Shown here: positions 33,971-43,087 of the stretch, in pieces | Layout of the letters: every line of letters starts with the position of its first letter | Numbering within the stretch: the first letter of the stretch is position 1 | NCBI GenBank assembly: GCA_040391785.1 | Contig: JBEBXH010000017.1 | Span: 1-64,000 of the forward strand | Source: UBA5239 sp040391785 | Lineage (GTDB): Bacteria; Verrucomicrobiota; Lentisphaeria; Victivallales; Victivallaceae | Reading direction: 5' to 3' | DNA length: 64,000 nt | Made by a program: the position numbers and the translations under genes | The notes under the pieces: generated by a model | Databases searched by the model: none | Seen by the model: the letters and a program-made list of their open reading frames with translations, nothing else | Told to the model about the DNA's origin: nothing

Positions 33971-36786
33971 CCAGATACTTCCTCCTCATGATCTGTCTGC
34001 TGGCCGGTCTTCCATGCCGCGCCCAGCAATTGACCAACGGTTCTTTTGAAAACAAACTTCAGCAATGGCGTGCTTACTGGTTCAAATCGGAAAAGGGCGA
34101 CACCAGCAATCTCGACGCAACCTTGCTCAAAGACGGCAAACACAGTTTCCACGCCGTCGTCAATGGCGAAAAGAGCCGCTTGAGCCTCACTTCCGATCCG
34201 CTGACGGCGGAGCCGGAGCAGACCTACCGGGTCGTTTTCTATTACTACACGGTACCGGCCAAACTGGATGGCGCCTTTACTTTCCGGATTCAGGCGCGCG
34301 ACGCCAACGAGCAGCACATCGGCTACTACTGCAAACGCGACCTGCCCGGCACCGGCAACCTCTGGATCAAATCCGAGATCATCTTCACCGCGCCATCCAA
34401 TTCCGCTACGGTCAAGCTGGAGTTTAATTTCCACGGCCCGAACAGCGAAATCTGGCTGGATCAGGTCAGCTTCGCCCGGGCGTTCGAGGTCAAAACCGCG
34501 GATTTCGGCCCGATTTACCCGGATAATCGCCCGCTTTACGGGGAACTGCTGCGGCCGGATACTGCTCCGGATAAACCGCGGGTGTATCCGTACTGGAGCT
34601 ATTATGTCGGCGAGAGCTATCGCGACACCGCCGCCATAATCGGGGTAGAACAATCCAATGCCGGAGAATTCAAGGAAGCGGGCGAATACCACCTGGCGCC
34701 GTTTTATCATTCGTTTTACCGCCGCCACCCGGCATTGACCCTGCAATACCAGACTCCGGTCCTGTATTATCCGCTGGTGAATGTGCTGGAACAGTTCAAA
34801 AAGAAACGCCCCGGACAATCCGGCAAGCCCTGGGGCAACGATCCGGAATTCGTCAAAACCGGCCTCGACGTCATCGCCGGAAATCAGTTTGACCAGGGCC
34901 TGCCGGATGATGTTCCGCGCATGGTATTCATCGCCGATGAGTGGGCCGGGTATATCACCAATCCGGCACTGGCTGCAGCAAATCCGGCTTATCTGGAATC
35001 CGTTCGCGAAGAGGTGAAAACCAAATACGGTTTCGGCAAATTCGACATCCCCGAATCGGCCAATGACTCCGACCCCTTCCGCCGGATCGCCTGGATGCGC
35101 TGGAACGCCGATTTGAGCGTCGAAACCCTGAAAACGATCGCACAGGCCCTGCGGGCAAAATATCCTTCCGCTCAAATCCTGGGCTTCGACGAATGGGCCG
35201 CCGCCACCCCGCACGACTGGTCGCGCCTCGCACAGTTCATTGATCTGCAGCCGGGACAAGTACTCCCCATGGAAAGCGGGTTCCGCCAGTTCGCCGCCGC
35301 CTATATCGCCAAATTCCATGCCGACCTCACCGGCAAACCGGCTTATCCGTATCTGCAGTTTATCAAATACCCTTCCAGCATTACGGTCGACCGCCTTTAC
35401 GACTGGAACGATCTGCTGTTTCAGGGCGGCGCCGAAGGCATCTTCGTCGGCGCGGTGGAGTGGTTCGACCGTTCCCTCGGACATCCGAAATTCAGCGACC
35501 CGGAAAAATGGGAGGCCATGCTCAATATCATCCGCCGCACTCAGTCCATGCCCAAATTGAAATTTCCGGAAAATCCGCAAATGGCCGTCCACTTCGGCAG
35601 TTACAGCCTGATGGCCAAACTGCGCAACCCGGAAAACCAGCTCTATCCGGTCTTTTCCATGCTCGGCCCGCGCTGCCGCAGCTGGTTCACCATTACCGAC
35701 GATTTCCAGATCGAACGCGATCCCGCCCATTGGGACAAATATCAGGTCGTGGTCATTACCGAAGAAAAATACATTTCCGAAGCCCTGCAAACCGCCATCG
35801 ACCGTCTGCTTGAGCGCGGCGGTACCCTGATCGTACTCGACCCCGAAGCCTTCAGTCACCGGATCGACGGTACGGACCTCGCCGATTATCGTCGCGAGCT
35901 CTTCGGCGCCCGGATAGAGCCGTCGAATGTCAGTTCGCAGGAAATTACCATGCAGGATGGACGGAAATTATCGAATCCCGATTCATCCAACTGGAAAATC
36001 ACCGTCGACGATCCCTCTAATGTCAAAGTACTGGCGCAATTCGACGACAAATCCCCTGCCCTGATCGAACATCGTCTGAAAAAAGGCCGCGTCTGGCTGG
36101 CCGCCTTCACCACCGCCAACGATTACACCGTCGACTCCCCGCAATGGGTCGCTCAATGGCGCCTCTGGCTGCAGCAGCTCAATATCCGACTCGACGAGCC
36201 GGTCTGGCGCTTCCAGATTCCGCGCGATCCACTCACCGAAAAGATCTGGCGCAAGTACGCCTGTGTCTCCGGCAACGGCATGCAGTACGTGCGCAATTTC
36301 CCCGATACCTCCATGAACGCGGCGGGCACAAGCGTGACCTACCAGTATCAGATCCCGCCCCGGCAGATTCCCGATGACGGCACCAAACTGATCAATCGCA
36401 CCAAAGCCAAAGAACTCAAGAAAGACGGCCAATCCGGCGTATTCACGGAAAAAGACAAGGTGCAAATCGGAAACTGGGTAGCCGAATTCGGCAAAGACGA
36501 AACCGCCGCCAACGCCATTACGTATGTCTTCGACAAGCCCTACCCCCTGCGCCACGGGCGTATCTTTTTCTCCGGCACCCTGCCCGCCTGCCGCGTGGAA
36601 ACCAGTACCGACGGCAACAATTGGCTACTTCAAACCGAGCTTCCGCAAACCGATGCCGACCGGGACATCCGGATGGCCGAATTCAGCCTGAACACCGCTG
36701 CCCAGCACCTGCGGCTGGTATTGGCAGAACGCCCTGCCGGCACCATCCTGACCCTGGTGGAAACGGACTTCTGGGCGGAGAAATAA
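33967..36786 (+). CDS. Exported GH42/GH-A-like hydrolase with CBM and discoidin-like domains
   Basis: 939 residues. Signal peptide MTRYFLLMICLLAGLPCRAQ. Residues 22-175 resemble a CBM4/9 jelly-roll (LTNGSFENKLQQWRAYWF, SEIWLDQVSFARAFEV). A TIM barrel follows (about 210-520; FIADEWAGYI, ILGFDEWAAATP, GIFVGAVEWFDRS carry the acidic residues expected of clan GH-A). A GH42 trimerisation-like alpha/beta region (YQVVVITEEKYISEALQTAIDRLLERGGTLIVLD) comes next. The last 130 residues look like an F5/8 (discoidin) domain. Substrate unknown. Translation-coupled to pseudopilin 4. Confidence 0.7.
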   Translation: MTRYFLLMICLLAGLPCRAQQLTNGSFENKLQQWRAYWFKSEKGDTSNLDATLLKDGKHSFHAVVNGEKSRLSLTSDPLTAEPEQTYRVVFYYYTVPAKLDGAFTFRIQARDANEQHIGYYCKRDLPGTGNLWIKSEIIFTAPSNSATVKLEFNFHGPNSEIWLDQVSFARAFEVKTADFGPIYPDNRPLYGELLRPDTAPDKPRVYPYWSYYVGESYRDTAAIIGVEQSNAGEFKEAGEYHLAPFYHSFYRRHPALTLQYQTPVLYYPLVNVLEQFKKKRPGQSGKPWGNDPEFVKTGLDVIAGNQFDQGLPDDVPRMVFIADEWAGYITNPALAAANPAYLESVREEVKTKYGFGKFDIPESANDSDPFRRIAWMRWNADLSVETLKTIAQALRAKYPSAQILGFDEWAAATPHDWSRLAQFIDLQPGQVLPMESGFRQFAAAYIAKFHADLTGKPAYPYLQFIKYPSSITVDRLYDWNDLLFQGGAEGIFVGAVEWFDRSLGHPKFSDPEKWEAMLNIIRRTQSMPKLKFPENPQMAVHFGSYSLMAKLRNPENQLYPVFSMLGPRCRSWFTITDDFQIERDPAHWDKYQVVVITEEKYISEALQTAIDRLLERGGTLIVLDPEAFSHRIDGTDLADYRRELFGARIEPSNVSSQEITMQDGRKLSNPDSSNWKITVDDPSNVKVLAQFDDKSPALIEHRLKKGRVWLAAFTTANDYTVDSPQWVAQWRLWLQQLNIRLDEPVWRFQIPRDPLTEKIWRKYACVSGNGMQYVRNFPDTSMNAAGTSVTYQYQIPPRQIPDDGTKLINRTKAKELKKDGQSGVFTEKDKVQIGNWVAEFGKDETAANAITYVFDKPYPLRHGRIFFSGTLPACRVETSTDGNNWLLQTELPQTDADRDIRMAEFSLNTAAQHLRLVLAERPAGTILTLVETDFWAEK

Positions 36787-36821
36787 GGAGAAATAAGCGG
36801 AATATTTCCGGGCTCCGGGGA

Positions 36822-36872
36822 TTGATTTTTGCGGGATTGCGTGTATAATAAATAATTAACCAATGGTTAATT
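36822..36872 (+). promoter_or_regulatory. Promoter and 19-base operator before the M55 peptidase
   Basis: TTGATT (36822-36827), 16 bases, TATAAT (36844-36849). Directly after it AATTAACC-AAT-GGTTAATT (36854-36872), a perfect 8+8 palindrome at about +1. The regulator is not encoded next door. Confidence 0.6.
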
Positions 36873-36936
36873 AAAGACAAAAAACACGTAATTCCCGCAA
36901 AAATGCACAAAACATCTCCGTGTGAAGGAAGTACTC

Positions 36937-37764
36937 ATGAAAGTGTACATCATGACCGACCTGGAGGGCCCCAGCGGCGTCAACGGCCGCAGCGACGGCA
37001 TCGGCAACAAGATCATCAACACTGAAATCGCCTGCAAGCTCCTCATCGAAGAAGTCAATGCCTGCTGCGAGGGCCTGCTCGAGGCCGGCGCCACCGAAAT
37101 CGTCGTCTGGGATGGCCACGGCGGCAGCAACTCCATTGATATCACCAAGTTGCACCCGGCGGCCTCGCTCGGCACCATCGGCGGCGATCTGGCCCCGGTC
37201 TGCCGTTCACAGGGCTTTGACGCCGCGATCCAGCTCGGCGCCCACGCCATGCAGGGAGTCATGGACGGTTACTTGTATCATACCTACAACAGTCACGGAG
37301 TGGCTGAGCTTCTCCTCAATGGAGAGCCCATCGGCGAAATCGGCATTGGCATTCTGGAATCCGCATATTTCGGCGTACCGACCATTCTGGTATCCGGCGA
37401 CGCCGCCGCCTGCCGCGAGGCCAAAGCCTTCGCCGGTCCCCAACTTTACACCGTCGAAACCAAACAAGCCATTTCGCGCTATACCGTGGTCAACCGCCCG
37501 GTTGGCGAAGTTCATTCCGAGCTCCGGGCGGCAGCTGCGCTGGGCTTGCGCATGCTGAAAAAAATCCCGCTGAAGAAAATCGCCCCGCCCTACGAACTCC
37601 GTTATCAGGTCATGTGCCCGAACCAGCTCGATTTCTTCGAAAAAATGGGCGCGGAAAGAGTCGACCACCAGACCGTGATTTTCCGCAGCGACAATTTCAT
37701 CGACGTCTGGGCGCAGCGCAACGGCTGGGCCCCCGGCGTCCACAACCGCAAATGGCGCATCTAG
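36937..37764 (+). CDS. M55-family D-aminopeptidase (DppA-like)
   Basis: 275 residues. Start at ATG 36937 with GAAGGAAG upstream; a GTG at 36922 is less likely. M55 zinc motifs: MTDLEGPSGV (Asp 8, Glu 10), VWDGHGGSNS, QLGAHAMQGVM and a later His in YHTYNSHGVAELLLNG. These cytoplasmic zinc peptidases release D-amino acids from peptides, for example during cell-wall recycling. Single gene with its own promoter and operator. Confidence 0.92.
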   Translation: MKVYIMTDLEGPSGVNGRSDGIGNKIINTEIACKLLIEEVNACCEGLLEAGATEIVVWDGHGGSNSIDITKLHPAASLGTIGGDLAPVCRSQGFDAAIQLGAHAMQGVMDGYLYHTYNSHGVAELLLNGEPIGEIGIGILESAYFGVPTILVSGDAAACREAKAFAGPQLYTVETKQAISRYTVVNRPVGEVHSELRAAAALGLRMLKKIPLKKIAPPYELRYQVMCPNQLDFFEKMGAERVDHQTVIFRSDNFIDVWAQRNGWAPGVHNRKWRI

Positions 37765-37802
37765 TCGCCATCTGCATCCTCGACCTGCAGAAATCTTTTT
37801 AT

Positions 37803-37878
37803 CCACAAAATTACACAAAAATACACAAAATTTTTTTAATGAATTTTCTTTTTTGTGATTTTTTGTGTTTTTTTGTGG
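37803..37878. repeat. Inverted pair of 10-base repeat arrays
   Basis: Left arm repeats CACAAAA with period 10 three times (37804-37830). Right arm repeats TTTTGTG with period 10 three times (37851-37878). A 20-base AT spacer separates them, giving an almost perfect long stem of A/T with periodic C/G. Same architecture as 50942-51034 with a different unit. Confidence 0.8.
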
Positions 37879-37992
37879 ACAGAAAAAAAGAATATTTTCG
37901 GGATTTTATGAAATGTTTATTTGCATTATGGGCATTTCCGTATTATATAATTTATTCAGAAATTGCGCGATGCAAAATAACCAAAGGAATAT

Positions 37993-38703
37993 ATGTCCGA
38001 TTTCAAGATAACTGCAGCCATTTTAGCAGGGGCTCCGCCGGAAACAGCGGATACCCACCCGATTCTTGTCGAGATTATCGACAAAACTCTGTTTCAGTAC
38101 CAGATCGCACAGCTCATCAAAGCTGGAATCTCCCGTATCGTAATCTGCACCACCGACGAACTTGCCGCGATTATGAAAGAAAAATACGGCACGACTTATG
38201 AGGACGCGGAACTCATTTACTCCAGCGAAGCCACTCCCCTCGGCACCGGCGGCGCGCTGGTCAACGCCATGGAATATTTCAACACCGAAGATATCATGAT
38301 CCTGAATGGCGACGCCTATATCGCCTGTAATCTCCTCACCTTCATCGAGTGGTATTTCGATACCCCGCGTTTCGATGCCGGCATGCTGCTGGCCGATGTG
38401 GAGGACGCCGAAAATTTCGGGCGCGTCCGCTTCTATGACGACAATATGATTTATCATTTCGAGGAAAAAGGCAAGTACCACGGCCCCGGGCTGGTCAATG
38501 CCGGTATCTATATCATGCGCACCGATCTGCTCGACCTGCTGCCGAAGGACCGGCCCTCATCGCTGGAAAGGGATCTTTTCCCGGCCCTGGTCAAGGATCA
38601 CAAATTCTATGGCCTGCCGACCATCGGCAAGTTCATCGACTCCGCTTCGCCGAATGCAGAATGGAACATCCGGACCTATCACCGCAAAGATCTTTTCGGT
38701 TAA
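37993..38703 (+). CDS. Sugar-nucleotidyltransferase-like protein with degenerate nucleotide loop
   Basis: 236 residues over the whole NTP_transferase fold (LFQYQIAQLIKAGISRIVICTTD, TPLGTGGALVNAMEYF, IMILNGDAYIACNL, GLVNAGIYIMR, SSLERDLFPALV), closest in feel to heptose-1-phosphate guanylyltransferase. However, the N-terminal signature LAGGxGTRL reads LAGAPPETA at residues 10-18, so the glycine-rich loop and its Arg are missing. AAAGGA lies before the ATG. Either a non-catalytic relative or one with altered chemistry. Single gene; its end is six bases from the convergent membrane protein gene. Confidence 0.8.
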   Translation: MSDFKITAAILAGAPPETADTHPILVEIIDKTLFQYQIAQLIKAGISRIVICTTDELAAIMKEKYGTTYEDAELIYSSEATPLGTGGALVNAMEYFNTEDIMILNGDAYIACNLLTFIEWYFDTPRFDAGMLLADVEDAENFGRVRFYDDNMIYHFEEKGKYHGPGLVNAGIYIMRTDLLDLLPKDRPSSLERDLFPALVKDHKFYGLPTIGKFIDSASPNAEWNIRTYHRKDLFG

Positions 38704-38709
38704 TCCGGT

Positions 38710-39012
38710 TTATTTGGTGTAGAACACGACTTTCAGGCACTGGATAATCAGCGGAGAGAGGGTCACCAGCCAGTAGCAGGCGTTGCAGCAGATCACGGCC
38801 AGCAGCAGGTTGTTGCGTTTTTTCTCATCCGACCAGAACACCAGGTACTGGATGGAGAAAATACCGTTGATCAGCATGAATACACAGCATACGGCCACAA
38901 ACATCAGCCAGGTGCCCTGTTCCCACTGGACCATCGGCTTCAGGATCATATAGGCGTTTAAGAGAAGTCCGATTGCGGCAGTGCATATACCGAATATATA
39001 GAAGTTCTTCAT
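38710..39012 (-). CDS. Small three-helix membrane protein, unknown
   Basis: 100 residues with hydrophobic segments at about 5-25, 36-58 and 71-94, a cytoplasmic SDEKKRNN loop and many Cys in the third helix region (VICCNACYW). No family recognised. Ten bases downstream of the ankyrin lipoprotein on the same strand; weak ribosome site. Confidence 0.65.
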   Translation of the reverse strand: MKNFYIFGICTAAIGLLLNAYMILKPMVQWEQGTWLMFVAVCCVFMLINGIFSIQYLVFWSDEKKRNNLLLAVICCNACYWLVTLSPLIIQCLKVVFYTK

Positions 39013-39021
39013 AATTACTTT

Positions 39022-39852
39022 TTACAAAATTCCCATGATTTCAACATTGTTTATTTTCGGAACTACCGCATTCTTATAGGATTCCGACAACTTATTTAAT
39101 GTAGCCGGGTTCGCGCCTTTTTCTAACAGAATTTTAATTATTTTCTCATTATTATGCCATTTGGCACAATGCAGCACGGTGTTGCCGTCCACATCCACGG
39201 CATTGATATCCGCGCCGTTTTCCAGCAGCAGCTTCACGATTTCGATATCGGCATTCTTCCGCGCCACGGCCATATGCAGCGGGGTATAACCGCGGTAACT
39301 GCTCACATTTACCTTGGCGTTGTACTCGAGCAGTTTTTTCACGGTTTCCAGGTCGGATTTCCAGCAGGCGATGTGCAGCGGGGTGTAGCCGCGGTAATCC
39401 ACGGCATTGCTATCGACCGGCCACCTCAGCAACAGCTCAAAACTCGGGCAGAGCTTCGGCTCCGCGGCATGATAATAAACCTGGCTGCGGCCCTGGCGGT
39501 CCTTGACATTCGGCGAGAAGCCCCGGTCCAGCAGGATGCTCATGCACTCGAGCTTGCAGGCATGCTCCAGCACGTCGTCGGCCCGCGCCGCCCCGTTGTC
39601 CATCAAAAAGGCGATCAAACGGTAGTTGCCGGTCATCACAGCGAGGCGCAACGGGGCCATATTGTTATTTTCGCCATTGACCGAGGCGCCGTCGCGAAGC
39701 ATCTTTTTCAGGGCCCGGAACTCCACGCGATAGTCCGGGCTGTTCAGGCTGTCACCGCACTTGTCCAGAAATTTCTCATCGATGGTAATCTTCCGGTACT
39801 GGCAACCGACGCACAGCAGCATACAGATCAATGCCGGCAATATCAATTTCAT
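39022..39852 (-). CDS. Ankyrin-repeat lipoprotein
   Basis: 276 residues. Signal MKLILPALICMLLCVGC with a lipobox Cys at 17. At least five ankyrin repeats from about 65 to 265 (NNMAPLRLAVMTGNYRLIAFLMDNG, RGYTPLHIACWKSDLETVKKLLEYNAKV, RGYTPLHMAVARKNADIEIVKLLLENGADI, DGNTVLHCAKWHNNEKIIKILLEKGANP). Ankyrins bind proteins; the partner is unknown. AAGGA seven bases before the start. Confidence 0.9.
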   Translation of the reverse strand: MKLILPALICMLLCVGCQYRKITIDEKFLDKCGDSLNSPDYRVEFRALKKMLRDGASVNGENNNMAPLRLAVMTGNYRLIAFLMDNGAARADDVLEHACKLECMSILLDRGFSPNVKDRQGRSQVYYHAAEPKLCPSFELLLRWPVDSNAVDYRGYTPLHIACWKSDLETVKKLLEYNAKVNVSSYRGYTPLHMAVARKNADIEIVKLLLENGADINAVDVDGNTVLHCAKWHNNEKIIKILLEKGANPATLNKLSESYKNAVVPKINNVEIMGIL

Positions 39853-39904
39853 TTTCCGATTCCTTTTTATTTATGACGCTGGGATCCCGTCAATTCTTAG
39901 CGGA

Positions 39905-40948
39905 TCAACGAACAGAAAAGCGATAAATCGTCGTCTGCCGGTACGTTTCGCCCGGTTTCAGCACCGTGCTCGGGAACCCCGGGTGATTCGGTGAATCCGG
40001 GTAATGCTGAGCCTCGAAACAGAAACCGCTGTGCCGCTTCATCGTTTTGAAACGCCCCAACCCTACCTCGCCGTGGAGGAAATTCGCGGTATAAAACTGC
40101 ACGGCCGGCTCAGTGGTGAACATCTCCATCAGAATCCCGGTCTTCTCGGCGTAAGCCATCGCACAGGGAACCATCAGTGATGCAGTTCCCGGCTTGAAAA
40201 TATAATTATGGTCGTACCCCACAAAGCCCTCCGGCACATTGGCCATGGCTTCGTTCAGGCGCTTCGGCATGGTAAAATCGAGATTTGTGCCCAGCAGACT
40301 GCGGATTTCGCCGGTCGGCACATGGGCGGGGCTGGCGTCGACCGGAGTATAGGTCTCGGCGTTGATGTAAATCTCGTGCCCGTAAATCAAATCGCTGTCG
40401 TCCAGGTTGAAATAACTGTGGTTCGTCAGGTTGACCACGGTGTCCTGATCGGTTTCGGCGAAATAATCGATAACCAGTTCATTGTGCTCGGTCAGGTGGT
40501 AAATCACTTTCACCTTGCAATTACCGGGAAAGCCCTGGTCGCCGTCCGGGCTCAGCAAAGTCAACTCCAGCGCACCGTCCACTTCTTCGGCCTTCCACAG
40601 TTTTTTGCCGAAACCGTACATGCCGCCATGCAGGCAGCACCCGTTGCTGTTGCTCGAAAGCGAATACTTCTTGCCGTTCAGCTCAAACGACGCGTTTGCA
40701 ATGCGGTTGGCATAGCGCCCCGCGATCAACCCGAGCGCCGGCGCATTCACCTCATAATCGGCAGGATCCGCAAATCCCAGCACGACCTCAAATGATTCCG
40801 CCAGCCGGTCCGGCACACGTATCGACACCACCGCTGCACCCCAGTCGATGATTTCCACCGCCGCCCCGGAGTTGTTTTCCAGGCGAAAAAGCGTGACTTT
40901 ACTGCCGTCGGACATGGTACAAAACGGTTTACTGCTGATTACTGCCAT
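39905..40948 (-). CDS. galM: Aldose 1-epimerase (galactose mutarotase)
   Basis: 347 residues from ATG 40948 with AGGAGA 10 bases upstream. Interconverts alpha- and beta-anomers of aldoses. Motifs: WGAAVVSIRVPD, GRYANRIANASFELNGK (about 67-84), VVNLTNHSYFNL with the catalytic His (about 165-175), GYDHNYIF, and TTEPAVQFYTANFL near the C terminus with the catalytic Glu in the usual region. The start overlaps the rnhC end by 10 bases. It fits the galactose/glycan diet implied by the GH36 gene. Confidence 0.95.
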   Translation of the reverse strand: MAVISSKPFCTMSDGSKVTLFRLENNSGAAVEIIDWGAAVVSIRVPDRLAESFEVVLGFADPADYEVNAPALGLIAGRYANRIANASFELNGKKYSLSSNSNGCCLHGGMYGFGKKLWKAEEVDGALELTLLSPDGDQGFPGNCKVKVIYHLTEHNELVIDYFAETDQDTVVNLTNHSYFNLDDSDLIYGHEIYINAETYTPVDASPAHVPTGEIRSLLGTNLDFTMPKRLNEAMANVPEGFVGYDHNYIFKPGTASLMVPCAMAYAEKTGILMEMFTTEPAVQFYTANFLHGEVGLGRFKTMKRHSGFCFEAQHYPDSPNHPGFPSTVLKPGETYRQTTIYRFSVR

Positions 40949-41934
40949 AAGTCGTCGTTCTCCTGAATTCCCGGCGAAACCAGCCGGGTGAAATTTTTGA
41001 AATGCACCTTGCTGCATCCGCGCAAAGCCTCTTCGCCGAGTTTATGATAAATCTCCACGGCAGTCTGATCGGCCTGTACGCCGCCGCCGCGCGGAATCTG
41101 AATTTTCAGCTCTTCGCCGATTTTATCCAGCCCATTGATAAACGCTTCCCGGGCCAGGATCGAGGCCGCCGCCACCGCGGGATCCGATTCGGCGCGAACC
41201 TGCTGGTCCAGCTTGATATTGCGCCCGTTGGTCATCAACGCGTTCTTAATCAGGCTTTCGTTGGCAAATTTATCGGAGAGCGCCCGGGGGCAATCGGGCA
41301 CTTTTTCCAGAATATTTTCAATGGCGCGGGCATGGCCCCAGGCCAACAGCCGGTTCAAGTTCCGGAATTGCCCGTACAAACGGTTATAAGCGGAGGGGCC
41401 GATCGCCACCAGGGCGAATTTGCCGTTCAACGTCTTGCGGATAATCTGCGCGAGATCCCGGATTTTCTTGTCGCTTTTCACGGTTTTCGAGTCGCGAATG
41501 CCGAATTCGAGCAGTTTCCGCGAGGTAAAATCGTCCACATAAGCCGCCGCAATGACCAGCGGACCGAAGAAATCGCCCTTCCCGCTTTCGTCGACTCCGA
41601 CGTGCGGCTTAAAGCTCTCCGGCGGCAGTTCCGCAGGTTCGTCTTTCTTGCGCGGCACCTCGATTCCGAGCTCTTTTTCGTAGCCGAATGTAGCCTGCTT
41701 CAGGATTTCCGGCTCAAGGATAAACATCACAAAATCGCCGGTGCCCTGCCCCTGTACGGTGAGCTTGCCGCTCTGGTAGGCCACTACGTTGACTTTATCA
41801 AGCGTAGCCTTCCAGCGGCTGTACGGCACCTGGCTGAACTTCCAACCTTTGTCGTGCAGCAGGGATTCGAGCTCGGCACACTGCTCCGGCGTCACCGTGC
41901 AAACATACGAAGTTGGCAGTTTCTCCGGGTCCAT
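40939..41934 (-). CDS. rnhC: Ribonuclease HIII
   Basis: 331 residues. N-terminal TBP-like substrate-binding domain (1-95), then the RNase H2/H3 fold with GVDESGKGDFFGPLV at 113-127; Asp 115 and Glu 116 are the first metal ligands of the HIII type (DEGxGxxFG). RIRDSK-like (FGIRDSKTVKSDKKI) and SDPAVAAASILAREAF follow. Removes RNA from RNA-DNA hybrids. Lies three bases after prfB and overlaps galM. Confidence 0.94.
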   Translation of the reverse strand: MDPEKLPTSYVCTVTPEQCAELESLLHDKGWKFSQVPYSRWKATLDKVNVVAYQSGKLTVQGQGTGDFVMFILEPEILKQATFGYEKELGIEVPRKKDEPAELPPESFKPHVGVDESGKGDFFGPLVIAAAYVDDFTSRKLLEFGIRDSKTVKSDKKIRDLAQIIRKTLNGKFALVAIGPSAYNRLYGQFRNLNRLLAWGHARAIENILEKVPDCPRALSDKFANESLIKNALMTNGRNIKLDQQVRAESDPAVAAASILAREAFINGLDKIGEELKIQIPRGGGVQADQTAVEIYHKLGEEALRGCSKVHFKNFTRLVSPGIQENDDLWQ

Positions 41935-41936
41935 CG

Positions 41937-43031
41937 TCAGGAACTGACCTTTTTCAGCCAGGCTTCGACGAACATATCGATATCGCCGTCGAGCACTGCC
42001 GCGGTATTGCTGGTTTCCGCCTCGGTCCGCAGGTCCTTGACCATCTGGTAAGGCTGCAGGACGTAGGAACGGATCTGGTTGCCCCAGCCCATTTCAGTTT
42101 TCACGCCGGAAATCGCATCGGCCTCTTTGCGGCGCTTTTCTTCCTCGACTTCATACAAACGCGCTTTCAGCATCTGCATGGCGGTATGGCGGTTCTTGTG
42201 CTGCGAACGCTCGTTCTGGCACGAGACCACGATCCCGGTCGGGATATGGGTGATGCGGATGGCGCTGTCAGTCGTATTCACGTGCTGGCCGCCCGCACCG
42301 CTGGCACGGAACGTATCGATCCGCAAATCTTTTTCCTCAACCTCGATATCAATGTCCTCGGTGATATCCGGGAACACGTCCACCGAGCAGAACGAGGTAT
42401 GGCGGCGCGCATTGCTGTCAAAAGGCGAAATCCGCACCAGGCGGTGAACCCCTTTCTCGCCCTTGCCGTAGCCGTAGGCAAACTGGCCGGCGACTTTTAA
42501 GGTCACGCTTTTGATACCGGCTTCGTCGCCCAACTGGATATCCATGATCTCATCCTTCCAGCCGCGCCGTTCGAACCAGCGGCGGTACATGCGCATCAGA
42601 ATATTGGCCCAGTCGCACGATTCGGTGCCGCCGGCCCCCGCATGAATCGAAAAATACATATCGCCGGCGTCGAATTTGCCGGAAAGGAAGCTGACCAGCT
42701 CGATGCTGTCCAGTTTTTTGCTGAGCCCGACCCAGGCGGCATCGGATTCTGCGAGCATGGAATCATCCTCGGCGGCCAGCTCAAGCATTACGGCGAAGTC
42801 TTTCACTTCGTTCTCGGCTTCCCGGTATGGCTCGATGACGTTTTTGCAGGCGCTCAGGGCCTCCACAGTGGCCTGTGATTTCTCACGGCTGTCCCAGAAA
42901 TCCGGGGCGGACATGGTTTCTTCCAGGCGTTTGCGTTCGGCGATCTTATCGTCAATTTTCAGAAATTTTCTCAAATGTTCAATCCGCGCATCGGCCTCCT
43001 GGCTCGCGGACATCAGTTCATCTAAAGTCAT
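41937..43031 (-). CDS. prfB: Peptide chain release factor 2, no programmed frameshift
   Basis: 364 residues. GGQ at 247-249 (ASGAGGQHVNTTDSAIR) triggers peptide release; SPF at 202-204 is the anticodon-like tripeptide that reads UGA/UAA and marks it as RF2. The N terminus is read through in one frame, with no in-frame UGA or slippery CUU site near codon 25, unlike E. coli. GGAGGG lies five bases before the ATG. Followed by rnhC and galM. Confidence 0.97.
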   Translation of the reverse strand: MTLDELMSASQEADARIEHLRKFLKIDDKIAERKRLEETMSAPDFWDSREKSQATVEALSACKNVIEPYREAENEVKDFAVMLELAAEDDSMLAESDAAWVGLSKKLDSIELVSFLSGKFDAGDMYFSIHAGAGGTESCDWANILMRMYRRWFERRGWKDEIMDIQLGDEAGIKSVTLKVAGQFAYGYGKGEKGVHRLVRISPFDSNARRHTSFCSVDVFPDITEDIDIEVEEKDLRIDTFRASGAGGQHVNTTDSAIRITHIPTGIVVSCQNERSQHKNRHTAMQMLKARLYEVEEEKRRKEADAISGVKTEMGWGNQIRSYVLQPYQMVKDLRTEAETSNTAAVLDGDIDMFVEAWLKKVSS

Positions 43032-43048
43032 TTATCCCTCCGGGACAG

Positions 43049-43076
43049 TTAAGAGTTAAGAGTTAAGAGTTAAGAG
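43049..43076. repeat. Heptad repeat array (TTAAGAG x4)
   Basis: Four exact TTAAGAG units on the plus strand in the 56-base gap between the TIGR04073-like gene and prfB. Confidence 0.85.
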
Positions 43077-43087
43077 TGTTCTTAATC

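Noticed and set aside
33949..35859. 636-codon open frame on the minus strand
   Set aside because: Exact antisense of the GH42-like gene, low-complexity composition, no ribosome site. High-GC genes here give long shadow frames.
36844..36936. tRNA or riboswitch in the M55 leader
   Set aside because: Only a 19-base palindrome and AT-rich sequence; no cloverleaf or known aptamer core seen.
37803..37878. Terminator for the M55 gene
   Set aside because: Arms are nearly all A/T and built of a periodic repeat; no GC-rich stem followed by a T-tract, so classed as a repeat element instead.
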